A DNA stretch of 64,000 nucleotides. Source: Actinoplanes sp. NBRC 103695. Its GTDB lineage: Bacteria; Actinomycetota; Actinomycetes; Mycobacteriales; Micromonosporaceae. The stretch's first letter is position 1; the number at the start of each line of letters is the position of its first letter. The DNA lies in contig NZ_BSTL01000009.1 of the NCBI RefSeq assembly GCF_030269485.1, positions 1 to 64,000 on the forward strand, read 5' to 3'. Below the pieces are notes generated by a model. The model made no database searches, was not told the origin of the DNA, and saw nothing but the letters and a program-made list of their open reading frames with translations. The position numbers and the translations under genes are program-made. Below, piece after piece: positions 31,535 through 39,940 of this stretch.

Positions 31535-33766
31535 TCACTGCTGGGTCAGGTCGTAGACGGTCACGCCGTCGACGGTCTGTGCGGTGTAGTTCGCCGCCAC
31601 CCACTCGGCGATCTGCGAGCCGGGGCTGCTGCCGTTCGAACCGCCCCGGCCGCCGAAACCGCCGCCGCCGATGAAGTAATGGATCTTGCCATCGGTGACG
31701 TACTGCTGGAACTGCTCCAATGTGGGCGACGGGTCGCTGCCGTTGAAGCCGCCGATCGCCATCACCGGGTCCTCAGTGGCGAGCTGGTATCCGGACGCGT
31801 TCTGCGATCCGACGGCCGCGGCCACCCAGGTGTAGTCGCCGGCGTTCGCGTCGAGCAGCGCCTTCATCTCGTCGGAGACGGTCGCGGCGTTGAGCAGGCC
31901 ACCCATGCCGCCACCACCGGGACGGCCACCTTGCTGGCCGCCGCCGGGGAATCCGCCGCCGGGGAAGCCGCCGCCGGGGAAACCGCCGCCGGGGAAACCG
32001 CCGCCCGGGAACGCGCCACCCTGCTGACCGGTGCCGCCCGGAGCGCCGCCGCCCGGGAAGCCACCCCGCATGCCGCCACGGCCGCCCGGTCCACCGAAGC
32101 CGCCCTGAACCTCCGGCCCGGCGGTCGGGATCGAACCGGTGTGCGGCTCGGAAGCGGTCTGTACCGCGTACGCGGCGGGGCCGGCCAGAGTCGCACCCAG
32201 CGCGAGCCCGGCGATCACCGCGGCCACCCGCATCGGCAGCCGCATCAGGCCGAGCGCACCGACCGCCGCGACCAGACCGCCGGCCAGGACCACCCACCGC
32301 AGCCAGGGCAGGAAGTCCGCGCTGCGCCCGAGAAGCGTCCAGGACCACCAGGCGCTCACCCCGACCGCGAGCGCCAGCATCACGGCCGCGAACGGCGCCC
32401 GCCATCCGTTCCCACGAACCGAAGACGAGGGAGCCGGGTGGATATCGCCGACGTGGTGCGAGGTGTGCGGGGGCGAGGCGAAGTCAGGCGAGGCGGGTGC
32501 GGAAGTCGCGGACGGCGGAACGGGCTCCGGTCGTACCCGGGAATTGCGGATCGCGCCCCACACCAGAGCCGCACCGATGCCGACGACCGCGCCCACCGCC
32601 GGGGCCAAAGCGACCGTGTAGTAGGCGTGGAAGATCCCCTGCATGAAGCTGAACACCAGCCCGGTGATCACCAGCCAGCCGCCCCACAGCACCAGCCCGG
32701 CCCGCAGCCGATCGGTCCGGGCCGCCCGTGCCGTCAGCACCAGCCCCGCCACCAGCAGGATCAGCGCGGCCGGCAGCAGCCACGAGATCTGACCGCCCTG
32801 CGACGAGTCGAACATCCGCAGCAACCCGGACTCGCCCCAGGCGCCACCACCGCCACCACGCCCGCCGCCGACGCTGCCGGTCTCCTCGCCGTTGAGCCGG
32901 CCGAGGCCGTTGTAGCCGAGGGTCAGCTCGAGGATGCTGTTGTCCTGCGAGCCGCCGATGTACGGCCGCATCGACGCCGGCACCAGCTCCACGATCGCGA
33001 TCCACCAGCCGGCCGACACCACGATCGCCAGCCCCGCGAGCAGCAGCTGCACGAGCCGCCTACCGAGACGAGGAGGACCGAACAGCAGGTACGCCAGGCC
33101 GAACGCCGGCACCACCAGCAGCACCTGCAGCATCTTGGTGAGGAAGCCGAAGCCGAGGAACACACCGGCCCAGACCAGCCACTTCGTGCGCCCGTCCGCC
33201 AGCGCCCGGGTCGTCGCCCACGCCGCGGCCACCATCAGCAGCACCAGCAGCGCGTCCGGGTTGTTGAAGCGGAACATCAGCACCGCCACCGGGGTCAGCG
33301 CCGACACCGCCCCGGCGATCAGGCCGGCGGCCGGCCCGTACCAGCGGCGCACCGCGGCGAACAGCAGCCCGGTGGTGGCCACGCCCATCAGCGCCTGTGG
33401 CACCAGGATGCTCCACGAGCTCAGCCCGAAGATCCGTACCGACAGCGCCATCACCCACAGCGACGCCGGGGTCTTGTCCACGGTGATCGAGTTGGCCGCG
33501 TCCGACGAGCCGTAGAAGAACGCCTTCCAGCTCTCCGACCCGGCCTGCACGGCCGCCGAGTAGAACGCGTTCCCCCAGCCCGACGCGCCCAGCCCCCACA
33601 GGTAGAGCACGGCCGTCACCAGCAGCAACGCGAGCAACGAGGGCCGCACCCAGCGCGGATCGCCGGGCTTGCCGAGGAGGAGCTTGCCAAGGGGGGAGTT
33701 GCGCTTTCGGCCCGGCGCCGGCGGGTTCGGCGGCGCGAGCGGCGGAGCCGGCATCGTCGTGGTCAT
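31535..33766 (-). CDS. ArnT/GT39-type membrane glycosyltransferase with Gly-rich C-terminal region
   Basis: This protein has 743 residues from ATG 33766. About 11 membrane segments lie between residues 35 and 560, with KTPASLWVMAL and FRFNNPDALLVLL typical of lipid-linked-sugar transferases. A glycine-rich stretch at about 590-640 contains five FPGGG units, from DNA repeats at about 31935-32010. A globular extracytoplasmic tail (DEMKALLDANAGDYTWVAAAVGSQNASGYQLATEDPVMAIGGFNG) follows, as in actinobacterial mannosyltransferase homologues. It likely moves a sugar from a polyprenyl carrier onto an envelope acceptor. Confidence 0.87.
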   Translation of the reverse strand: MTTTMPAPPLAPPNPPAPGRKRNSPLGKLLLGKPGDPRWVRPSLLALLLVTAVLYLWGLGASGWGNAFYSAAVQAGSESWKAFFYGSSDAANSITVDKTPASLWVMALSVRIFGLSSWSILVPQALMGVATTGLLFAAVRRWYGPAAGLIAGAVSALTPVAVLMFRFNNPDALLVLLMVAAAWATTRALADGRTKWLVWAGVFLGFGFLTKMLQVLLVVPAFGLAYLLFGPPRLGRRLVQLLLAGLAIVVSAGWWIAIVELVPASMRPYIGGSQDNSILELTLGYNGLGRLNGEETGSVGGGRGGGGGAWGESGLLRMFDSSQGGQISWLLPAALILLVAGLVLTARAARTDRLRAGLVLWGGWLVITGLVFSFMQGIFHAYYTVALAPAVGAVVGIGAALVWGAIRNSRVRPEPVPPSATSAPASPDFASPPHTSHHVGDIHPAPSSSVRGNGWRAPFAAVMLALAVGVSAWWSWTLLGRSADFLPWLRWVVLAGGLVAAVGALGLMRLPMRVAAVIAGLALGATLAGPAAYAVQTASEPHTGSIPTAGPEVQGGFGGPGGRGGMRGGFPGGGAPGGTGQQGGAFPGGGFPGGGFPGGGFPGGGFPGGGQQGGRPGGGGMGGLLNAATVSDEMKALLDANAGDYTWVAAAVGSQNASGYQLATEDPVMAIGGFNGSDPSPTLEQFQQYVTDGKIHYFIGGGGFGGRGGSNGSSPGSQIAEWVAANYTAQTVDGVTVYDLTQQ

Positions 33767-33937
33767 CGGAGTCCTTCGGGCAGGTTTCGTAGCTGACCCG
33801 ATCACTCTCGGCCGCGGCTCTGTCCACGGCTTGTGCCCGACCTGTGCGCGATCTATGAAGACCTTTATGGGTACGGGCGCAGCACGGTCCCGCCTTCGAC
33901 GCGCCGGCCAGTCGGTGGTCCGGGCCGCTTCTCGCCG

Positions 33938-34008
33938 CCGCCGAACGAGTGCTGAGCGGCCCGCCGAACGAGTGCTGAGCGGCCGCCGAACGAGCGCTGA
34001 GCGGCCGC
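33938..34008 (+). repeat. Three tandem 22-23-bp units
   Basis: The unit CCGCCGAACGAGTGCTGAGC is repeated three times between the GT39 promoter region and the end of the DAHP synthase gene. The third copy has one base change. No gene covers it; role unknown. Confidence 0.75.
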
Positions 34009-34038
34009 CCGCGTCGGGCGGCCGCTTCAGAGGTGCCG

Positions 34039-35103
34039 TCAGGCGGCTCGGCGCTTGGCGGAGGCCGCGGCCAGCCGGTCGAGGACCTGGACGGTGGCGT
34101 CCCAGCCCATGCACGCGTCCGTTACCGACTGGCCGTAGACCAGCTCGTCCCCGAGGTTCTGCCGGCCCGGCACCAGGAAGCTCTCCAGCATCACGCCGGC
34201 GATGCCCTTCTGGCCGGACTCCAGCTGTGCCGCCACGTCGTCGACCACCAGCGGCTGGCGGAGGTGGTCCTTGTTGCTGTTGCCGTGCGAGCAGTCGATG
34301 ACCAGCCGTTCCGGCAACGAAGCCTGGGCCAGCAGGTCCAGGGAGTGGGCCACGTCCGCGGCCGAGTAGTTGGGCTTGCCGCCTCCGCCGCGCAGCACCA
34401 GGTGACAGTCGGGGTTGCCGGCGGTGTGCAGGATCGCCGGCGTGCCGGAGAAGTCGATGCCGGGGAAGACGTGCTGGGCGGCCGCGGCGTTGATCGCGTC
34501 GATGGCCGTGGCGATGCTCCCGTCGGGGCGGTTCTTCATGCCGATCGGCATGGACAGGCCGCTGGCCAGCTGGCGGTGCACCTGCGACTCGACGGTGCGG
34601 GCGCCGATCGCGCCCCAGGCGACCGTGTCGGCGATGTACTGCGGGGTGATCGGGTCGAGGAACTCCACCGCCACCGGCAGGCCCTGGCCGACCACTTCGA
34701 GCAGAAGGCGGCGCGCCATCCGCAGGCCGGTGGACACGTCACCGGTGCCGTCCAGCGCGGGATCGTTGATCAGGCCCTTCCAGCCGACCGTGGATCGCGG
34801 CTTCTCGAAGTACACCCGCATCACGATGAGCAGGTCGTCCGCGAGCCGTGCGGCCTCGGTCCGCAAGCGGCCGGCGTATTCGAGAGCGGCCACCGGGTCG
34901 TGCACCGAGCACGGGCCGACGACGACCAGCAGCCGTGGATCTCGGCCCTGCAGCACCGCTTCGACCTGACCGCGCCCGGCGAGCACCGCGTCGTGCAGGT
35001 CCTCGGTGAGCGGCAGCTCGTGGTGGAGCAGGGCGGGGCTCATCAACGGGACGATGGTCTCGATGCGCTGGTCCCGGACCCGCTGCACCTCGGGGATGGT
35101 CAT
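34039..35103 (-). CDS. aroG: 3-deoxy-D-arabino-heptulosonate-7-phosphate synthase, class I
   Basis: This protein has 354 residues from ATG 35103, preceded by GGCGGAGGG. VVVGPCSVHDPVAALEYAGRL (about 60-80), MRVYFEKPRSTVGWKGLINDP and GARTVESQVHRQLASGLSMPIGMKN, LVLRGG and IDCSHGNSNKDH are the AroFGH-type active-site segments that bind PEP, erythrose 4-phosphate and metal. It is first step of the shikimate pathway. Actinobacteria often use class II enzymes, so this class I copy may be an additional one. Upstream lies a leader peptide with clustered Trp, Tyr and Phe codons and an attenuator hairpin. Confidence 0.93.
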   Translation of the reverse strand: MTIPEVQRVRDQRIETIVPLMSPALLHHELPLTEDLHDAVLAGRGQVEAVLQGRDPRLLVVVGPCSVHDPVAALEYAGRLRTEAARLADDLLIVMRVYFEKPRSTVGWKGLINDPALDGTGDVSTGLRMARRLLLEVVGQGLPVAVEFLDPITPQYIADTVAWGAIGARTVESQVHRQLASGLSMPIGMKNRPDGSIATAIDAINAAAAQHVFPGIDFSGTPAILHTAGNPDCHLVLRGGGGKPNYSAADVAHSLDLLAQASLPERLVIDCSHGNSNKDHLRQPLVVDDVAAQLESGQKGIAGVMLESFLVPGRQNLGDELVYGQSVTDACMGWDATVQVLDRLAAASAKRRAA

Positions 35104-35164
35104 GATTTCCCTCCGCCGGGCGCGTGAGGGCCGGTGCCTCGCGCGTGAGCCGGCTTGTCGTCGC

Positions 35165-35197
35165 AAACGAAAAGGCAGCGACATGATTGTCGCTGCC
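35165..35197 (-). terminator. Attenuator hairpin in the aroG leader
   Basis: On the minus strand GGCAGCGACA pairs with TGTCGCTGCC over a 4-nt loop and is followed by TTTTCGTTT. This is a strong intrinsic terminator 62 bp before the aroG start. The 3' edge of the leader ORF holds TGCCTCGG (35244-35237), which can pair with CCGAGGCA at 35201-35194 and so invade its stem. Confidence 0.85.
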
Positions 35198-35222
35198 TCG
35201 GCCGGCTCGGTGGTGCCTCAGG

Positions 35223-35288
35223 TCATGCGGTCATAACCGAGGCACCGGGCTGAGCCGGCCTCGTAAACCACGCATACCAACGGGACAC
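35223..35288 (-). CDS. Leader peptide for aromatic amino-acid attenuation of aroG
   Basis: The 21-residue ORF runs from GTG 35288 to TGA 35223. It begins MSRWYAWF, so five residues after position 3 include two Trp, one Tyr and one Phe. TAGGCT at 35300-35295 is a fitting -10, placing the transcript start at or near the GTG; the leader ORF may be leaderless. A stalled ribosome at these codons would change pairing of GCCGGCTC/GGTGCCTC with downstream copies and so decide whether the terminator forms. The arrangement is seen directly; the mechanism is inferred from trp/phe-type attenuators. Confidence 0.82.
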   Translation of the reverse strand: MSRWYAWFTRPAQPGASVMTA

Positions 35289-35294
35289 GCCGAC

Positions 35295-35300
35295 AGCCTA
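35295..35300 (-). promoter_or_regulatory. -10 element of the aroG leader transcript
   Basis: TAGGCT on the minus strand lies 6 bp before the leader GTG. No convincing -35 is seen. Confidence 0.45.
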
Positions 35301-35414
35301 CCGGATGGGGGACGCCGGGCCACAGCGGTGAGCCTCTCTTCCTCATTTCCGGGGCTCGCCCGCCGATGAGGGTTATTGATGGGGCCCAGTACAACTCGAG
35401 GGAGCGTCCGGCTG

Positions 35415-36602
35415 ATGGTTGATGTCATGCAACGACTGCCCGTCGGATCAGGGTTCAGCAGCCTGGACGACGCCACCGCGGCCGGCGCCGAGGCCGCCCG
35501 GGCCGCCCTGGGCGCACTCGGCGGTGCCGAGCCGGGGCTGGTCATCGTCTACGGCTCGATCCGGTACGACCTCACCGCGCTTCTCGCCGCCGTGCGTGGC
35601 GTCACCGGCGCCACCCCGCTGGTCGGCGCGAGTACCAGCGGCCAGTTCGCCGACGGCACCTACGTGCCGGCGGGCACCGCGGTGAGCGTCATGGTGCTCG
35701 GTGCGGGCGTCTACCGCTTCGGGGCCTCCGTGGTCACCGGCGTCGGTGCGGACGCGTTGGCGGCCGGCCGTGAGCTCGCCCGCGGGGCCATGGACGCGGC
35801 GGGCGGTGACACGACCCCGCACAGCGCGCTGATGGTGCTGGCCGACGGCATGGCGGGCGACATGCAGAGCCTGCTCACCGGCATTTACCGGGTCACCGGC
35901 GCCCGTGTCCCGGTGGTCGGCGGTGCGGCCGGCGACGACCGCACCTTCTCCGGCTCGTACGTGTTCTTCGGCGATCAGGCGATGCGGGACGCCGCCGTGG
36001 CCGTGTGGATCGGCTCGGAGCGGCCGCTGCGCGTGGTGTCGGGCCACGGCTGGAAGCCGAAGACGCTGCCGATGCTGGTCACCCGGGTGAACGGGATGGA
36101 GGTCGAGGAGATCGACGGCCGTCCGGCTGCCGCCGTCTTCACCGAGGTGATCTCCCAGCGGACGAGCGGCGAGGCGAGGAACTTCGAGGGCGCCTACGAC
36201 GGCTGGGACACCGGACATTCCTTCGGTCTCATCGAGCCGGACGGCACCCAGCTGATCCGCGGCGCCTTCGTCGGCGAGGACGGTGCGTTGCGGACCTTCG
36301 TGCCGCTGCCCGAGTACTGCGCCGTGCAGTTCGTCTCGGCGGACCAGGACGACCTGCTGAACGCCAGCGAGGAGGTGGTGGACGACGCCTTGCGGGACGT
36401 GAGCGCGCCGGCGGTGATGCTGATGTTCAGCTGCATCGCCCGCATCGACCTGCTCGCCGTGCGTGCCGGTGAGGAGGCCGCGCGGTTGCACAAGGCCGCC
36501 GGTCAGGTCGCCACCTTCGGGTTCTACACGTACGGCGAGTTCGCCCGCAGCACCGGCGTGGCCGGCTATCACAACGCCACCCTCACGGCGATCGCCCTCT
36601 AG
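35415..36602 (+). CDS. FIST-domain sensor protein
   Basis: This protein has 395 residues from ATG 35415 with GAGGGAG before it; the frame is open up to 35376. FIST N features: GLVIVYGSIRYDLTALLAAVRGVTGATPLVGASTSGQF and GARVPVVGGAAGDDRTFSGSYVFFGDQ. FIST C features: HSFGLIEPDGTQLIRGAF, the PAVMLMFSCIARIDLL Cys motif and VATFGFYTYGEFA. FIST domains are thought to sense small ligands such as amino acids. It precedes the GGDEF-EAL gene by 23 bp, so it may feed input to cyclic-di-GMP turnover. Confidence 0.88.
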   Translation: MVDVMQRLPVGSGFSSLDDATAAGAEAARAALGALGGAEPGLVIVYGSIRYDLTALLAAVRGVTGATPLVGASTSGQFADGTYVPAGTAVSVMVLGAGVYRFGASVVTGVGADALAAGRELARGAMDAAGGDTTPHSALMVLADGMAGDMQSLLTGIYRVTGARVPVVGGAAGDDRTFSGSYVFFGDQAMRDAAVAVWIGSERPLRVVSGHGWKPKTLPMLVTRVNGMEVEEIDGRPAAAVFTEVISQRTSGEARNFEGAYDGWDTGHSFGLIEPDGTQLIRGAFVGEDGALRTFVPLPEYCAVQFVSADQDDLLNASEEVVDDALRDVSAPAVMLMFSCIARIDLLAVRAGEEAARLHKAAGQVATFGFYTYGEFARSTGVAGYHNATLTAIAL

Positions 36603-36625
36603 AGCCGCGAAACCCGAGGATCAGC

Positions 36626-39394
36626 ATGTCCACGACCGCGCATCCCCCGGACGAGGCGGCCCGGCTCCGGGAGGAACTGGTCGCCGCCATCGCGGCGACC
36701 AGCGACGCGTACCGGCAGACCTCGCGTCTGATCCGGGTGCTCACCGTGCTCGGCCGGCCGTCGTCGCCGGCCGAACTGGTGGACCAGACGCTGGTCGTGC
36801 TGTCCCAGATCTATGCGGCCGACGTCGCCGCCACGGTCCGGGCGATCGGTGGCCGGCTCCAGGTGACCAGCGCCTGCGGGATTCCCGAGGACGACCCGGC
36901 GTACACCGAGGGCTGGCCGCTGGCCGGCGGCGCGGCGGAGGCACTGACCAGTGCTCGCGCCGTCGCCCGCACCGGCGCGGGCCTGGACCTCGCGGTCGAC
37001 CTGCCGCCCTCGATGGTGCCGCTGGCGCCGGGCTCGGCGGTCTGGGTGCCGGTCGGCGAGGCGGGCGCCGGGGACGAACTGCTGGTCATGTACCGGGTCA
37101 GCGCCGGCGGGTTCCCGCCGGGCGACCTGCCCGTGCTCGGCTCGGTGGCGGCCCGGCTCGGCCTCGCGGTGGAGGCCCGCCAGCGCAGCGCGGCGGTGGA
37201 GAACCTGGCCACCTTCGGCCACCGGCTCTCCAGCCGGCTCGACCTGCCGTCGATCTTCGACGAGGCCGTCAAGCTGCTGCCCCTGCTCGTCGACGCGGAC
37301 GAGGCCGGCATCGTCCGGATCGACGGCGAGGTCGCGTACCTGTGCGCGTCCACCGGGACGGCCGGGCTGCCGTCACCGGACCAGCCGATCGCCGTCGCGG
37401 ACCTGGTCGGCTGGGCGGCTCTCCGCTCGGGCGACATCCACGCCGGCCAGTACCAGCAGTTGGGCCAGGCCGGCCAGCCCGACGGCTCGGATCTGCACGG
37501 CTCGGATCTGCACGGCTCGGATCTGCACGGCTCGGATCTGCACGGCTCGGATCTGCACGGCTCGGTCCTGCACGGCTCGGTCCTGGGCGTCCCGATCATG
37601 CGGGACGGTTCGCCGAACGCCGTTCTCTACGCGCTGCGCCGCGATCACCGGCCGTTCCGGCGGGACGCCGTCGAGTCGGCGTCGATCTTCGGGAACTACG
37701 TCGGCGCCGCCATCACCAACGCGGAGCTCTACCTGGCCCTCGGCGGCAGCGAGAGCAAGCTGCGGCTGATCACCGACTCGATCAGCGACCTGATCGCCGT
37801 CGTCGACGCCGGCGGCCGATTCGTGTACGCCTCACCGTCGCACGACCGTGAGCTGGCGATCCCGCCCGACGGGCTGCTGGGCACCGCGGTGACCGACCTG
37901 GTGCACCCCGCGGACCGGCCGGCCGTGACCGCGGCGCTGGTCCGCCCGTCCGGCACGGCGAAGGTGGAGTACCGGATGCGGTCCGGCCGCAACGTCTGGG
38001 TGTGGGTGGAGAGCGCGCTGCGCCTGGCGCCGGAGGACGGCACGCTGGTGCTGTCGTCGCGGGTGATCGACGAGCGCCGCCGGCTCGAGGACGAGTTGCG
38101 CCGGCGCGCCACCCACGACCCGCTGACCGAGCTGGCCAACCGGGCGCTCACCGCCGAGCGGCTCGACCTGGCGCTGGCCCGGGGCGGCGACGGGCAGATC
38201 GGGTTGCTCTTCTGCGACCTCGACAAGTTCAAGGAGGTCAACGACCGGCTCGGGCACGAAGCCGGCGACGATCTGCTGATCCAGGTGGCCGACCGGCTGC
38301 GGACCTGCGTACGCCCCGCCGACCTGCTCGCGCGGTTCGGCGGCGACGAGTTCGTGATCCTCCTCGACGCGGTCGACGACCTGGACGCCGTCACCGAGAT
38401 CGGCGACCGGGTGGTCCGCGCCCTCGACGCGCCGTTCTGGCTGAGCGGCGAGCTGGTGGAGATCTCGGTGAGTGTGGGTGGCGTGCTGGGCGCCTGCGGT
38501 GAGTCCCAGGCGAGCGCGATGCTGCGCGACGCCGACGCGGCGATGTACGCCGCCAAGAACGCCGGCCGTGGCCGGGTGCGGGTGTTCGACGAGGACGCCT
38601 CGCAGCACAGTCTCGGCCGGCTCGAACTGCGCTCCGATCTGGCCCAGGCGCTCGCCCGCGACGAGCTGACGATCCACTACCAGCCGATCGTGGAGCTCGC
38701 GACCCGGCGGATCCTCGGCTTCGAGGCGCTCTGCCGCTGGACCCACCCGCGCCGTGGCCCGATCCCGCCGGACGAGTTCATCCCGCTCGCCGAGGAGACC
38801 GGCGCGATCGTGGGTATCGGCGAGTGGGTGCTCGGCCAGGCCTGCCACCGGCTCGCCGAATGGCAGCGGCTGCCGGGCAACGGGCACCTGCGGATCAGCG
38901 TCAACCTGTCGCCGGTGCAGCTCCAGCAGCCGGAGGCGGCCGCCCGGACACTCGACGTGATCACCTCGGCCGGCGCGGATCCGCGGGACGTGTGGCTGGA
39001 GATCACCGAGCACAGTTCGATCCGGCAGGACGTCACCGACTTCGTCACCGCGCTGCGGGGCGCCGGGGTGCACTTCGCGCTCGACGATTTCGGCATGGCG
39101 TACTCGAACCTGAGTCACCTCAAGCGTCTCCCGGTGGAGATCCTCAAGATCGACAAGTCGTTCGTGGCCGGGCTGCCGGCCAAGGACACGGACCGCGGCA
39201 TCGTGCGCGCGGTGCTCGCGATCGCCGACTCGCTCGGCCTGACCGTGGTGGCCGAGGGCATCGAGACCGAGGAGCAGCACGCGGAACTGCTGGCGCTGAA
39301 CTGCGGGCAGGGGCAGGGCTACCTGTTCTCCCGCCCGGTCGCGCCGGCGGAGGCGACCGAGCTGCTGCGGGCGAGATCCCTGCTGCCGGCCTGA
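36626..39394 (+). CDS. Sensor diguanylate cyclase/phosphodiesterase (GAF-GAF-PAS-GGDEF-EAL)
   Basis: This 922-residue protein has two GAF-like regions at about 40-190 and 200-370 and a PAS at about 375-480. A GGDEF domain at 485-650 has intact FGGDEF at 571-576. An EAL domain follows at about 665-915, with FEALCRW near residue 698, NLSPVQLQQ, a DDFGMAYSNLSHLKRLPVEILKIDKSF block and VAEGIE. Both catalytic motifs look complete. The second GAF-like region is interrupted by 7 units of GSDLH/GSVLH (residues 287-321). It is cotranscribed with the FIST gene. Confidence 0.92.
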   Translation: MSTTAHPPDEAARLREELVAAIAATSDAYRQTSRLIRVLTVLGRPSSPAELVDQTLVVLSQIYAADVAATVRAIGGRLQVTSACGIPEDDPAYTEGWPLAGGAAEALTSARAVARTGAGLDLAVDLPPSMVPLAPGSAVWVPVGEAGAGDELLVMYRVSAGGFPPGDLPVLGSVAARLGLAVEARQRSAAVENLATFGHRLSSRLDLPSIFDEAVKLLPLLVDADEAGIVRIDGEVAYLCASTGTAGLPSPDQPIAVADLVGWAALRSGDIHAGQYQQLGQAGQPDGSDLHGSDLHGSDLHGSDLHGSDLHGSVLHGSVLGVPIMRDGSPNAVLYALRRDHRPFRRDAVESASIFGNYVGAAITNAELYLALGGSESKLRLITDSISDLIAVVDAGGRFVYASPSHDRELAIPPDGLLGTAVTDLVHPADRPAVTAALVRPSGTAKVEYRMRSGRNVWVWVESALRLAPEDGTLVLSSRVIDERRRLEDELRRRATHDPLTELANRALTAERLDLALARGGDGQIGLLFCDLDKFKEVNDRLGHEAGDDLLIQVADRLRTCVRPADLLARFGGDEFVILLDAVDDLDAVTEIGDRVVRALDAPFWLSGELVEISVSVGGVLGACGESQASAMLRDADAAMYAAKNAGRGRVRVFDEDASQHSLGRLELRSDLAQALARDELTIHYQPIVELATRRILGFEALCRWTHPRRGPIPPDEFIPLAEETGAIVGIGEWVLGQACHRLAEWQRLPGNGHLRISVNLSPVQLQQPEAAARTLDVITSAGADPRDVWLEITEHSSIRQDVTDFVTALRGAGVHFALDDFGMAYSNLSHLKRLPVEILKIDKSFVAGLPAKDTDRGIVRAVLAIADSLGLTVVAEGIETEEQHAELLALNCGQGQGYLFSRPVAPAEATELLRARSLLPA
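37484..37588 (+). repeat. Seven tandem 15-bp units inside the GGDEF-EAL gene
   Basis: There are five perfect copies of GGCTCGGATCTGCAC (37484-37558), then two copies with TCC for ATC, the last ending GGGC. Each unit encodes GSDLH or GSVL-. The unit is a multiple of three, so copy-number change would keep the frame. Confidence 0.95.
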
Positions 39395-39535
39395 CCGGCG
39401 GAGCAAGCCGGCCGGAAGTCCGCGGGCGGGGCAGGGCGCGGCGGATGGCCGTGGCGGAGCCGGCGACCCGAGCCGGCCCAATGTCCGTCGCCCGGGTTAT
39501 GGGCAACCGCCCCCACCTGTGGTCCGATGGGAAAC

Positions 39536-39940
39536 ATGAACGAGGTCTCAGCGCCGGACCTGCTCGACGAACTGCTCGAGCTGTCGCCCCGCGAGCGGTT
39601 CCACGCCGTCGCCACGGTCGTCGCCCGGGTCTGGGAGACGCCGACCGTGCTGCTCGGCGAGATTCCGCCCACCCAGGCGATCACGGCGGTCGCGGTGATC
39701 GCGGCCGGCCTGCCCGGCGCGTACGGGAAAAGCTGGCTGGACCACCGCCTGGCCCGCGCCGCGCTGCCCGGCGTGAGCGGTGAACTGGCCGGGCGTGCCC
39801 TGTGCGCGCTGGACGTGATCGTCGGCCGCGACCGGGAGTCGGTGCCGCTGGAGCTGCACGTCAGCGACGGCGACGCGGCCCAGGCGTTACTGGACGACCT
39901 GCGCGACGTCCTGATGGACGGGATACGCCGCGCCTGGTGA
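39536..39940 (+). CDS. Conserved-looking small protein, unknown
   Basis: This protein has 134 residues from ATG 39536; three more codons upstream are open. It is mostly helical by composition (LLDELLELSPRERFHAVATVVARVWETPTVLLGEIPP), with no motif I recognise. Its last 54 bp overlap the end of the convergent histidine kinase. Confidence 0.5.
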   Translation: MNEVSAPDLLDELLELSPRERFHAVATVVARVWETPTVLLGEIPPTQAITAVAVIAAGLPGAYGKSWLDHRLARAALPGVSGELAGRALCALDVIVGRDRESVPLELHVSDGDAAQALLDDLRDVLMDGIRRAW

